Source: JALYOC01 sp036675345
GTDB taxonomy: Bacteria > Myxococcota > Myxococcia > Myxococcales > Myxococcaceae
Length of the DNA: 64,000 bases
Assembly: GCA_036675345.1 (NCBI GenBank)
Contig: JAKFFE010000026.1
Span: forward strand, 186,001 to 250,000
Direction: 5' to 3'
Shown: positions 49,672 to 57,576 of the stretch, in pieces
How the letters are laid out: each line of letters begins with the position of its first letter
Position numbering within the stretch: the first letter of the stretch is position 1
Notes under the pieces: model-generated
Databases searched by the model: none
What the model saw: the letters and a program-made list of their open reading frames with translations, nothing else
Told to the model about the DNA's origin: nothing
Made by a program: the position numbers and the translations under genes

Positions 49672-50864
49672 CAGTGGGCGCGGTGGCCCAGCGGTCCCTT
49701 GCGCAGGGTCCCCGAGGCTCGCAGCGACTGGATCTCGGCCATGATCGCGCGGCACTCCTCGTCGGAGTTGTAGAAGTGCGGCGAGACCCGGACCCCGGCG
49801 CCGGGGCGGTGGTCGACCACGAAGCCGCGCTCGATCAGCTTGCCGCAGGCGTCTTCCGATCCTTCGAACTCCATGCACACCGTGTTGCCCCGCCGCTCCG
49901 GGGCCCGCGGGGTGCGCACGGTCAGCCCCTGCTCATCCGCCAGCTCCATCAGCAGGGTGGTCTGGCGCAGTGACTTCTCGCGGATCGCCGCCACTCCCAC
50001 CTTCTCGATGATCTCGTAGCCGGCCCGCGCCTGGTACAGGGTGGGCACCGAGGGGGTCCCGCCCATGAAGCGGTGCGCGTCCTCCGCGTAGTCCACCTCG
50101 CCGAAGCGGAAGTCGAAGGGGTGCTTGTCGGAGAACCACCCGGTCATCCTCGGCTTCAGCCTGGGGATCAGATCCTCTCGCACGTAGAGGTAGGCCGCTC
50201 CCGGCCCTCCGCACAGCCACTTCACCGACCCGCCCAGCAGGCAGTCCACCTTCAGCGCCTGGACGTCGATCGGGACCGCCCCGGTGGCCTGATAGCAGTC
50301 CAGCACCACCATCGCCCCGTGGCGGTGGGCGGCCTCGATGATCGGCTGGATCTCCAGCAGGCCGGAGGAGCGGAACAACACCAGGTCCAGCGGCACCACC
50401 AGGGTGGTGTCGTCGATGGCCCGGATGATGTCCTCGGTCTCGATGTTCAGCCCCCCGTCGCGGGACTTCACCACCTCCACCCGGGCGCCGCGGTCCTGCT
50501 GGGCCACCCAGTTGTAGACCACCGAGGGGAAGTTCAGCTCGGTGGTGACCACCTTGTTCCGCTTCCCGGAGAACTCCAGGGCGGAGATCAGGATCGAGGT
50601 CAGGGTGGAGACGTTCTGGTGCATGGTCATGGTGCCGCTCGGGGCGTTGAGGATCCGCCCCAGCATCCCCGCCGTCTCGGGCACCATCGGCATCCAGGTG
50701 TGCCAGGCCACCACCCCCTCGCTGGCCCAGAGGTCGGCGTAGGACTTCAGCTGCGCGTAGACCTGGCGCGGCATCGCCCCCAGCGAGTTGCTGATCAGGT
50801 AGCCGGCCTTCTTCTCGAGGATGGGGAACTCGCTGCGCCACTGCAGGAGGGGATCGGTCGCCAT
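49671..50864 (-). CDS. PLP-dependent class V aminotransferase, kynureninase-like
   Basis: 397 residues of fold type I. FRSSGLLEIQPIIEAAHRHG then AMVVLDCYQATGAVPIDVQA gives the PLP-ring Asp, and CLLGGSVKWLCGGPGAAYLY contains the Schiff-base Lys (SVKW), in the wording of kynureninase (xxxYKYLNGGPGAPAF). RMTGWFSDKHPFDF and FMGGTPSVPTLYQARAGYEI also follow kynureninase. Kynureninase cleaves kynurenine to anthranilate and alanine, but similar proteins have other lyase or aminotransferase activities. ATG 50864 has AGGAG nine bases upstream. It is 33 bases downstream of moaC. Confidence 0.87.
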   Translation of the reverse strand: MATDPLLQWRSEFPILEKKAGYLISNSLGAMPRQVYAQLKSYADLWASEGVVAWHTWMPMVPETAGMLGRILNAPSGTMTMHQNVSTLTSILISALEFSGKRNKVVTTELNFPSVVYNWVAQQDRGARVEVVKSRDGGLNIETEDIIRAIDDTTLVVPLDLVLFRSSGLLEIQPIIEAAHRHGAMVVLDCYQATGAVPIDVQALKVDCLLGGSVKWLCGGPGAAYLYVREDLIPRLKPRMTGWFSDKHPFDFRFGEVDYAEDAHRFMGGTPSVPTLYQARAGYEIIEKVGVAAIREKSLRQTTLLMELADEQGLTVRTPRAPERRGNTVCMEFEGSEDACGKLIERGFVVDHRPGAGVRVSPHFYNSDEECRAIMAEIQSLRASGTLRKGPLGHRAH

Positions 50865-50896
50865 GACCAAAGCTCCTACCATGGAGACCCCGGGGC

Positions 50897-51328
50897 TTAC
50901 CGCTTCCAGGTGCCGGAGCGTCCGCCGCTCTTCTTCTCCAGCTGCAGCCTCTCCACCACCATCCCCCGGTCCACGCTCTTGAGCATGTCGTAGACGGTCA
51001 GCGCGGCGGCGGAAGCCGCGGTCAGCGCCTCCATCTCCACCCCGGTGCGGTCCACCGTCTTCACCTCCACCCGCACCCGGGCCCCGTCCCGCAGCAGGGT
51101 GATCTCCGCGGTGACCGCGGAGAGGGAGATCGGGTGGCAGAGCGGAATGAAGGTCGGGGTGTTCTTGGCGGCCATCACCGCCGCCAACCTGGCCGCGGCC
51201 AGCACGTCCCCCTTCTCCACCTTGCCCTCGCGGATCCGCTTCACGGTGGCGGGCAGCATCTTGAGCCGGGCGGTGGCCACCGCCACCCGCTCGGTCTTCT
51301 CCTTGCCTCCCACGTCCACCATCTTCAT
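50897..51328 (-). CDS. moaC: Cyclic pyranopterin monophosphate synthase
   Basis: Second step of molybdenum cofactor biosynthesis. The 143 residues show FIPLCHPISLSAVTAEITLL, VKTVDRTGVEMEALTAASAA and ALTVYDMLKSVDRGMVVERL with the conserved Lys, plus LEKKSGGRSGTW. The N-terminus starts at MKMVDVGGKEKTERVA and lacks about 12 residues of the usual leader, within natural variation. Its start overlaps the stop of the Cys/Met enzyme by four bases (ATGA). Other moa genes are not in the window; the MoaD-like protein at 40.2 kb is in a different context. Confidence 0.95.
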   Translation of the reverse strand: MKMVDVGGKEKTERVAVATARLKMLPATVKRIREGKVEKGDVLAAARLAAVMAAKNTPTFIPLCHPISLSAVTAEITLLRDGARVRVEVKTVDRTGVEMEALTAASAAALTVYDMLKSVDRGMVVERLQLEKKSGGRSGTWKR

Positions 51329-52521
51329 CGGCCGCTCTCCATCGCACGCGCCACCGCGCCCAGCAGATCCTCGGCCAGGTCGTCCACGTCCTCCAGGCCC
51401 ACCGAGACCCGGATCAGGTTCTCGCGGATCCCCGCCGACTCCCGTTCGGCGGCGGTCATCCGGCGCGCGGCGGCGGTCACCGGGTGCATCACCAGGGTGG
51501 CCACATCCCCCAGGCTGGGGGCGGCCTTGGCGATCTTCACCTGCTCCAAAAACGAGAAGGCCTGGGCCCGTTCTGCATCCTTGATCTCGAAGGCCAGCAT
51601 CCCGCCGAAGCCGTTCTGGAGCACCCGCCGGGCCACCGCGTAATCCGGATGGGTGGGCAGGCCGGGGTACAGCACCCGCTCCAGCAGGGGAGAGGCGGCG
51701 AGGCGCTGCGCCAGCTGCAGCGCGTTCTCACAGTGCGCGGCCATCCGCACCGGGAGGGTGCGCAACCCGCGCAGGGTCAGCCAGGCCTCGAAGGGTCCCA
51801 GGATCGCCCCCTGGAGCACCCGGGCGTTCTTCAGCGCCTGGATCCGGTGGGCAGCGCCGGCCACCGTTCCCCCCATCGCGTCGCTGTGGCCGTTGATCCA
51901 CTTGGTGGTGGACTGCACCGCGTAGTCCGCGCCCAGGGCACAGGCCTGCTGCACCAGCGGGGAGGCGAAGGTGGCGTCCACCGCCAGCAGCCCGCCCACC
52001 GCGTGGGTGGCCTCGGCCAGCGCCGCGATGTCCGGCACCGCCAGCAGCGGGTTGGTGATGCTCTCCGCCACCACCAGCCGGGGAGCCGCGCCGCGGATCC
52101 GCTCCGGCGCGTCGGGGGCGGCAAAGGCGATCGCCTCCAACCGCACGCCCCGCTCGGCGCACAGGGACTTGAACAGGGCCCGGGTCACCCCGTAGCCATC
52201 GGAGGCAGTCACCACCGTGTCCCCGGCCTTCAGGCCCTGGGCGTCGAACACCGCGCGAAGGGCGGCCATCCCGGTGGAGAACGCGGCGCAGGCCTCGGTG
52301 CCCTCCAGCGCCGCCACCGCCTCCTCCAGCAGCTCCGCGTTCTGTCCGCGGATCCGGGTATAGACGTAGTCCCCGCCTTCCAGCGCCGCGTCCAGGGACT
52401 CGGCGTCGTCGCAGTAGGCCACCGCCGAGAGGTACACCGGTTCGGAGAGCGGATGGGAGCGGCTGGTCTTCAGCCGCTCACCGGCATGCACCGCCACCGT
52501 GCGCGAGCGCGGGCCGCTCAT
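51325..52521 (-). CDS. Cys/Met-metabolism PLP enzyme (cystathionine gamma-synthase/lyase family)
   Basis: 398 residues. YTRIRGQNAELLEEAVAALE and EACAAFSTGMAALRAVFDAQ start the fold. ITNPLLAVPDIAALAEATHA and LLAVDATFASPLVQQACALG supply the PLP Asp, and YAVQSTTKWINGHSDAMGGT carries the Schiff-base Lys. ENLIRVSVGLEDVDDLAEDL closes the domain. This family includes cystathionine gamma-synthase, gamma-lyase and methionine gamma-lyase; which one cannot be decided by motif. It lies six bases after trxB and overlaps moaC, so trxB, this gene and moaC form an operon. Confidence 0.93.
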   Translation of the reverse strand: MSGPRSRTVAVHAGERLKTSRSHPLSEPVYLSAVAYCDDAESLDAALEGGDYVYTRIRGQNAELLEEAVAALEGTEACAAFSTGMAALRAVFDAQGLKAGDTVVTASDGYGVTRALFKSLCAERGVRLEAIAFAAPDAPERIRGAAPRLVVAESITNPLLAVPDIAALAEATHAVGGLLAVDATFASPLVQQACALGADYAVQSTTKWINGHSDAMGGTVAGAAHRIQALKNARVLQGAILGPFEAWLTLRGLRTLPVRMAAHCENALQLAQRLAASPLLERVLYPGLPTHPDYAVARRVLQNGFGGMLAFEIKDAERAQAFSFLEQVKIAKAAPSLGDVATLVMHPVTAAARRMTAAERESAGIRENLIRVSVGLEDVDDLAEDLLGAVARAMESGR

Positions 52522-52527
52522 CGGCGG

Positions 52528-53487
52528 CTACTCGCCCTGCTCCAGCATCCAGCGCTCGGCGTCGATCGCCGCCATGCAGCCGGTGCCGGCGGCGGTGATC
52601 GCCTGGCGGTAGTAGTGGTCCTGCACATCACCGCAGGCGAACACCCCCGGGAGGCTGGTGCGGGTGGTCCCGGGAACGGTGTGCAGGTAGCCGTTCTCCT
52701 GCATCTTGAGCACGTCACGGAACAGCTCGGTGTTGGGGGTGTGGCCGATGGCCACGAACAGCCCGTCGGTGGGGTGGTCGGTCACCGCGCCGGTCTTGAG
52801 GTTCTTCAGCTTCAGCCCGGTGATCTTCTTGCCGTCGCCGGTCACCTCGTCCACCGCGGTGTCCCAGATCGCCTTCACCTTGGGATTCTCCAGCACCCGC
52901 TTCTGCATGATCTGGGAGGCGCGCAGGGTGTCCCGGCGGTGGACCACGGTCACCGAGGCGGCCAACTTGGTCAGGTAGCTGGCCTCCTCCATCGCGGTGT
53001 CCCCGCCGCCCACCACCACCACGTGCTGGTTCTTGAAGAACGCGCCGTCACAGGTGGCGCAGGCGGACACCCCGCGGTTCTTGTACTGGTCCTCGCCCTT
53101 CACGTTCAGCCACTTGGCGGTGGCGCCAGTGGAGATGATCAGGGTCTGGGCGTGCAGCGACACCGACTCGCCCTGGACGTGGAAGGGGCGCTTGGAGAAG
53201 TCGACCTTGAGCACGTTCTCCATGTGGATCTGGGTGCCGAAGCGTTCGGCCTGCTTCTGGAAGCGTTCCATCAGGTCCGGCCCGGTGACCATCTCCGGGA
53301 AGCCGGGGTAGTTCTCCACGTCGGTGGTGATCATCAGCTGCCCGCCCGGCACCCGCTGCGGATCGTGGTCGATGGGACCGCCCGCGAACACCACCGGCTT
53401 GAGGTTGGCGCGGGCCGCGTAGATGGCGGCGGTGTAGCCGGCGGGGCCAGAACCGATGATGCAAACCTTGTGAACGTTGTCAGCCAC
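52528..53487 (-). CDS. trxB: Thioredoxin reductase
   Basis: Reduces thioredoxin with NADPH. The 319 residues have the FAD motif IIGSGPAGYTAAIYAARANL, redox-active CATC in SACATCDGAFFKNQHVV, the NADPH motif VVVGGGDTAMEEASYLTKLA and the FAD/Asp motif PGVFACGDVQDHYYRQAITA. GTG 53487 is chosen because GGAGG lies four bases ahead and the family begins a few residues before the GSGPAG motif. It is first in the operon with the Cys/Met enzyme and moaC, and divergent from the cyclic-nucleotide-binding gene. Confidence 0.95.
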   Translation of the reverse strand: MADNVHKVCIIGSGPAGYTAAIYAARANLKPVVFAGGPIDHDPQRVPGGQLMITTDVENYPGFPEMVTGPDLMERFQKQAERFGTQIHMENVLKVDFSKRPFHVQGESVSLHAQTLIISTGATAKWLNVKGEDQYKNRGVSACATCDGAFFKNQHVVVVGGGDTAMEEASYLTKLAASVTVVHRRDTLRASQIMQKRVLENPKVKAIWDTAVDEVTGDGKKITGLKLKNLKTGAVTDHPTDGLFVAIGHTPNTELFRDVLKMQENGYLHTVPGTTRTSLPGVFACGDVQDHYYRQAITAAGTGCMAAIDAERWMLEQGE

Positions 53488-53563
53488 ACGTCCTCCAGAC
53501 GCCTGAAAAGGGGGCGGAAAGTACCAGAGCACTAACAGCGCGTGGTACGAACTGGTAGCCCGA

Positions 53564-54022
53564 ATGGACATCGCGCTCCTCCAGAAGATCCCGCTGTTCC
53601 AGGGGCTGACCCAGGCGCAGCTCCGCAAGGTCGCCGGCCTGGCCCAGACCCGGGCCTACGAAGGATCCGCCCCGATCTTCAAGGAGGGGGACGTGGGCTC
53701 GGACATGTACGTGGTGATGGAGGGGAAGGTCCGGATCTCCAAGATGATCCCCGGCGCCGGCGAAGAGGCCCTGGCGATCCTGGAGCCGGGTCAGTACTTC
53801 GGCGAGATGGCGATCATCGAGGACAGCCCCAGGTCCGCGGACGCCATCGCCCATATCCCCTGCAAGGTGTCGGTGCTCAGCCGGGAGAAGCTGGACCAGC
53901 TGATGTTCACCGACAAGGACCTGGCCTACGTGCTGCTGTGGACCTTCGTCCGCACCATGTCCGAACGGCTGCGCGAGACGAACGAGAAGCTGCGGACGTT
54001 CTTCGCCGTCTCCAAGTGGTAG
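53564..54022 (+). CDS. Cyclic-nucleotide-binding domain protein
   Basis: 152 residues consisting of one CRP-type cNMP-binding domain: LQKIPLFQGLTQAQLRKVAG, IFKEGDVGSDMYVVMEGKVR, EPGQYFGEMAIIEDSPRSAD (phosphate-binding cassette FGExA-xx-PRSA). A C-terminal helix follows (MSERLRETNEKLRTFFA). There is no DNA-binding HTH, so it acts as a stand-alone sensor or partner. The PRSA of the cassette fits cAMP/cGMP binding, although some myxobacterial CNB proteins bind c-di-GMP. The neighbour trxB is divergent. Confidence 0.9.
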   Translation: MDIALLQKIPLFQGLTQAQLRKVAGLAQTRAYEGSAPIFKEGDVGSDMYVVMEGKVRISKMIPGAGEEALAILEPGQYFGEMAIIEDSPRSADAIAHIPCKVSVLSREKLDQLMFTDKDLAYVLLWTFVRTMSERLRETNEKLRTFFAVSKW

Positions 54023-54284
54023 GCCGCCTGGGCCGCTGATCGGTGCCGTCGGGCTGATCCGGCTCCCGCTCCTGGACCCGGGTGGCGAAGCGCTCCAGTC
54101 GCACCGCTTGGGCGCCCTGCCCCACCGGGCTTTCTCTCGAGAATCAAGAGCGCCGGTGGAGCATCGGTGCTCGTCCGCCACTGCGGTCGATCCGGGCCCG
54201 CGCGGACTGTCCCAGGTGGCGCCCTCCCTTACTCCCCACTGCGGCACAGCCATTGCTCCAGGGGCTTCCGGCGGGAGGAGTCCC
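54023..54284. other. 262-base intergenic region upstream of radC
   Basis: No gene is confidently assigned. There is a GAGCA-TCGG-TGCTC hairpin near 54157. A minus-strand frame (ending inside the cyclic-nucleotide gene) shows G/C-biased third positions over some 37 codons, but it overlaps the real gene antisense and is not called. A promoter for radC is expected but not identified. Confidence 0.45.
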
Positions 54285-55070
54285 ATGGACGAGTGGCTGG
54301 AAGGGTTGGAGCGGGTGGAAGCGGAGTCCGAGGGGGACCGTCGCCTTTCGTCCGAGGAGGGCCCGCGAGAACGGCTGGCCCGGATGGGAGCACCGGCGCT
54401 GACCGACCCGGAGCTGCTGGCGGTGTTGTTGGGCAGCGGGACCCGGGGCCGGCCGGTGCTGACCCTGGCCGACTCGCTGATCCGCGCCGCCGGCAGCCTG
54501 CGCACCCTGGTGCTGCAGGACGCGCATGAATTGGCGGCGCTGCCCGGGCTGGGACCGGCACGGGCGGCGGCGGTGCTGGCGGCGCTGGAATTGGGCCGCC
54601 GGGTGCAGCGATCCCGGGACACCCGCCCCCGGCTGCTCAACTCCAAGGAGGTCTACGCCTACCTGGCGCCTTCCCTCTCCGCGCTGCGCCGGGAGGTGTT
54701 CCACGTGCTCTCCTTCAATGCCCGGAACACCCTGCTCAGCGACGTGCGGATCGCGACCGGGACGGTCAGCTCCTGTCCGGTGGATCCGCGGGAGGTGTTC
54801 GCGGCGGCGATCGCCGCCCGGGCCAGCGGGATCGTGCTGGCACACAACCACCCCTCGGGGGATCCCACTCCGTCCACCGAAGATCTGGCGCTGACCGACC
54901 AGCTGCGCTCCGCCAGTCACTTCCTGGGGATCAAGCTGCTGGATCACGTGGTGCTGGGTGACGGTTGCTTTGCCACCATCGGGGAGAACTCGGTCAGCCT
55001 GCCGATGGCGGCCGAACCCGCGGTGGACTGGGTGCCCGCTCTCAATACGCCAAGCAGGCGGGCAGGCTGA
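54285..55070 (+). CDS. radC: RadC/JAB-domain DNA repair family protein
   Basis: 261 residues. An N-terminal HhH part (GPRERLARMGAPALTDPELL, LAALPGLGPARAAAVLAALE) is followed by the RadC JAB1/MPN domain: HVLSFNARNTLLSDVRIATG, AAIAARASGIVLAHNHPSGD and PTPSTEDLALTDQLRSASHF. It includes the HxHPSGxxxPSxxD metal motif and FATIGENSV at the end. The biochemical role of RadC is uncertain (older recombination claims were questioned). ATG 54285 has GGGAGGAG; recQ starts 73 bases after its stop. Confidence 0.95.
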   Translation: MDEWLEGLERVEAESEGDRRLSSEEGPRERLARMGAPALTDPELLAVLLGSGTRGRPVLTLADSLIRAAGSLRTLVLQDAHELAALPGLGPARAAAVLAALELGRRVQRSRDTRPRLLNSKEVYAYLAPSLSALRREVFHVLSFNARNTLLSDVRIATGTVSSCPVDPREVFAAAIAARASGIVLAHNHPSGDPTPSTEDLALTDQLRSASHFLGIKLLDHVVLGDGCFATIGENSVSLPMAAEPAVDWVPALNTPSRRAG

Positions 55071-55143
55071 GGCAGCGGGGCCGGAGTTCGTTCTCAAGGC
55101 AAGGCGCTCCAGGCGTTGACGCCCGAGGGCAGAAAGGTGATCT

Positions 55144-57171
55144 ATGCGCCGGATGTCACACCCGCTGCCGTTCCTGGAAGAAGCGCACGCGGGGTTGGTC
55201 CGCCACTTCGGGCTGAGTGAATTCCGGCCCGGGCAGGCGGAGGTGATCAGCGCGGTGCTCTCCGGCCGCAACGCGGTGGTGGTGATGCCCACCGGCGCCG
55301 GCAAGAGCCTCTGCTTCCAGCTGCCGGCCTCGCTGCTGCCGCGGATGACGCTGGTGATCTCGCCGCTGATCGCGCTGATGAAGGACCAGGTGGAGCAGCT
55401 GCTGGCCAAGGGGATCTCCGCCACCTTCATCAACTCCACCCTCACCGACCTGGAGCGGGCGGAGCGGATGCGGGGGCTGCGCAACGGGGAGTACAAGCTG
55501 CTCTACGTGGCCCCGGAGCGGTTCCGCAGCGCCGCCTTCCTGGAGACGGTGGCCGAGCTGGGGGTGGACCTGTTCGCCATCGACGAGGCGCACTGCATCT
55601 CCCAGTGGGGCCACGACTTCCGCCCCGACTACGCCCTGCTGGGAAGGGTGCGCAAGCGGCTGCGGCCCCCCCGCACCGTGGCCCTGACCGCCACCGCCAC
55701 CCCGGAGGTCCGGGACGACATCGTCAAGTCGCTGCTGATGAAGGATCCCCAGGTGTTCGTGGCCGGCTTCGATCGCCCGAACCTGTTCCTGGAGGTGGCC
55801 CAGGTCTCGGGGGAACAGCAGCGAAAGGACGCCATCGCCAAGGTGATGGCCGAGGGCGGTTCGGGGATCATCTACTGCGCCACCCGCAAGTCGGCGGAGG
55901 CGATCCACCAGGCGATCCGGTCCCAGAGCCGCTCCACCGTCCTCTACCACGCGGGGATGGACGAGCAGGCGCGGCACAAGGCCCAGGATGAGTTCATGGC
56001 CCGGCCGGACAGCGTGGCGGTGGCCACCAACGCATTCGGGATGGGGATCGACAAGCCGGACATCCGGTTCGTGATCCACGCCAACATGCCGCGGGCGGTG
56101 GAGGCCTACTACCAGGAGATCGGCCGCGCCGGACGCAACGGCAACCCCGCCCGGGCGATCCTCCTCTTCAACCACTCGGACGTATTCACCCAGGAGCGGA
56201 TGATCCAGAGCTCCTCCCCCTCGGACGCGCTGATGTCCGACCTGTGGGAGGTGTTGCGCGAGGAGCAGGAGTTCGACAAGCCGATCAAGCTGCTGGCCGG
56301 CCAGGTGAACTCTTCGGAGACGGAGGTCTCGGCGGCGCTGCGGATCCTGGAGCGGGACGGGAAGATCTCCCGGGGTGGACGGGGCGAAGGCCAGTGGACG
56401 GTGACCGTGCTGCCCAAGGCGGAGACCGCGCATCCCCACAGCCCTCACGGCAAGGCCCTGCTGGAGCTTTTGCGCACCGGCTACCCGATCGGCAGCCCGG
56501 TCACCACCGACGTGACCGTGCTGGCCCGGCGGACCTCGATGAGCACCGACGAGGTGAAGCACGCGATGGGGCTGTTGGAGAAGGCCCACGCGGTGAGCGT
56601 CCGCCGGCCCTTCTCCGGTCGGGCGATCCGGGTCCTGACCCACCTGCCCTATGCCCAGCTGGGACTGGATCTGAGCCGGGTGCGGGATCAGGAACGGCTG
56701 TCGCTGCTGCAGCTGAGGCGGATGAAGGACTACGCCTACGCCACCCGCTGCCGGCGCCACTTCATCCTCCGCTACTTCGGTGAGCAGGAGACTCCCGCCC
56801 GGTGCGAGGCCTGCGACCTGTGCGTGGGCAAGCGGCTGCACCTGGCGGCGGACTCCGCCTCCGGCAGCGCGGCCCTGGTTCCCGGCGAGCACAGTGAGCT
56901 GGCCGAAGGCGAGCTGCGCCGATGGCGCCGGGACCTGGCCCGGGACCTGGACATCCCGCCCTACCTGATCTTCAACGACGCCACCTTGCTGGCGCTGGCC
57001 ACCTCGCTGCCCATCGACCACGCCTCGTTCCTGAGGGTGAAGGGCACCAGTGAGGCCAAGTGGGAGCGCTTCGGCGCGAAGATCTCCCAGATCTCGCTGA
57101 CCGCCCGGGCCGCGGGACACCAGCCCCGGGCACCGGCTTCCACCCTGCGCCTGCGCCGCAAGCGCGCCTGA
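55144..57171 (+). CDS. recQ: ATP-dependent DNA helicase RecQ
   Basis: 675 residues. Motifs in order: RPGQAEVISAVLSGRNAVVV, I (MPTGAGKSLCFQLPAS), II (FAIDEAHCISQWGHDFRPDY, DEAH plus aromatic loop), III (VALTATATPEVRDD), IV-VI (VLYHAGMDEQARHKAQDEFM, NAFGMGIDKPDIRFVIHANM, YYQEIGRAGRNGNPARAI). The RQC zinc site is RCRRHFILRYFGEQ...CEACDLC. A C-terminal HRDC-like helix bundle (ELRRWRRDLARDLDIPPYLI) and a basic tail end the protein. 3'-5' helicase for recombination and fork repair. Confidence 0.95.
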   Translation: MRRMSHPLPFLEEAHAGLVRHFGLSEFRPGQAEVISAVLSGRNAVVVMPTGAGKSLCFQLPASLLPRMTLVISPLIALMKDQVEQLLAKGISATFINSTLTDLERAERMRGLRNGEYKLLYVAPERFRSAAFLETVAELGVDLFAIDEAHCISQWGHDFRPDYALLGRVRKRLRPPRTVALTATATPEVRDDIVKSLLMKDPQVFVAGFDRPNLFLEVAQVSGEQQRKDAIAKVMAEGGSGIIYCATRKSAEAIHQAIRSQSRSTVLYHAGMDEQARHKAQDEFMARPDSVAVATNAFGMGIDKPDIRFVIHANMPRAVEAYYQEIGRAGRNGNPARAILLFNHSDVFTQERMIQSSSPSDALMSDLWEVLREEQEFDKPIKLLAGQVNSSETEVSAALRILERDGKISRGGRGEGQWTVTVLPKAETAHPHSPHGKALLELLRTGYPIGSPVTTDVTVLARRTSMSTDEVKHAMGLLEKAHAVSVRRPFSGRAIRVLTHLPYAQLGLDLSRVRDQERLSLLQLRRMKDYAYATRCRRHFILRYFGEQETPARCEACDLCVGKRLHLAADSASGSAALVPGEHSELAEGELRRWRRDLARDLDIPPYLIFNDATLLALATSLPIDHASFLRVKGTSEAKWERFGAKISQISLTARAAGHQPRAPASTLRLRRKRA

Positions 57172-57225
57172 ACCCGGAAGTCGGCTCCGGAGCAGGTCGC
57201 TGCTGCCGGGTCGCGCCGGACCTGC

Positions 57226-57576
57226 TCAGCCGCGGCGGGCCAGCCGGCCCAGCAGGGCCATGCCGCCGGCCACCGTCCCGGCCAGGACGAAGATGATCAC
57301 GATGGTGGTGACGTTGAACACCACCCGCAGCCAGAACCCGGAGAGCTGGTTGTAGACCACCGCCTCGGTCAGCGGGCCCAGCCAGCCCAGCAGGTGCAGC
57401 AGCCTCGCGGGCAGCGAGTCGAGGACGATCATCCCGGTCTCCACCCACTTCATCGGGTACAGCTTGCGCAGCAGCTCCAGCACCACCCCGGTCACCAGGT
57501 AGACGATCGAGAGCAGGATGGCGTTGGACAGCATCACCTGCAGCACCGGATGCCGGCTGGGCTGGGTCGCCACCAT
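57226..57576 (-). CDS. Small membrane protein, unknown function
   Basis: 116 residues with two or three hydrophobic segments: VMLSNAILLSIVYLVTGVVL, ARLLHLLGWLGPLTEAVVY and VVFNVTTIVIIFVLAGTVAG. No motif is recognised. The ATG at 57576 overlaps the TPR gene stop by one base (TGATG), so it is translationally coupled to the giant TPR protein, a hint that it may act with it. Confidence 0.75.
   Translation of the reverse strand: MVATQPSRHPVLQVMLSNAILLSIVYLVTGVVLELLRKLYPMKWVETGMIVLDSLPARLLHLLGWLGPLTEAVVYNQLSGFWLRVVFNVTTIVIIFVLAGTVAGGMALLGRLARRG

Noticed and set aside
40160..51328. Molybdenum-cofactor cluster from the MoaD-like gene and moaC
   Set aside because: The two genes are 10 kb apart in unrelated operons and no other moa/moe/mog gene is present.
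53907..54125. Minus-strand frame with good codon bias over its first 37 codons
   Set aside because: More than half of it is antisense to the cyclic-nucleotide-binding gene and Arg/Ser-rich; no ribosome site. A gene relic in 54023-54125 is possible but not supported.
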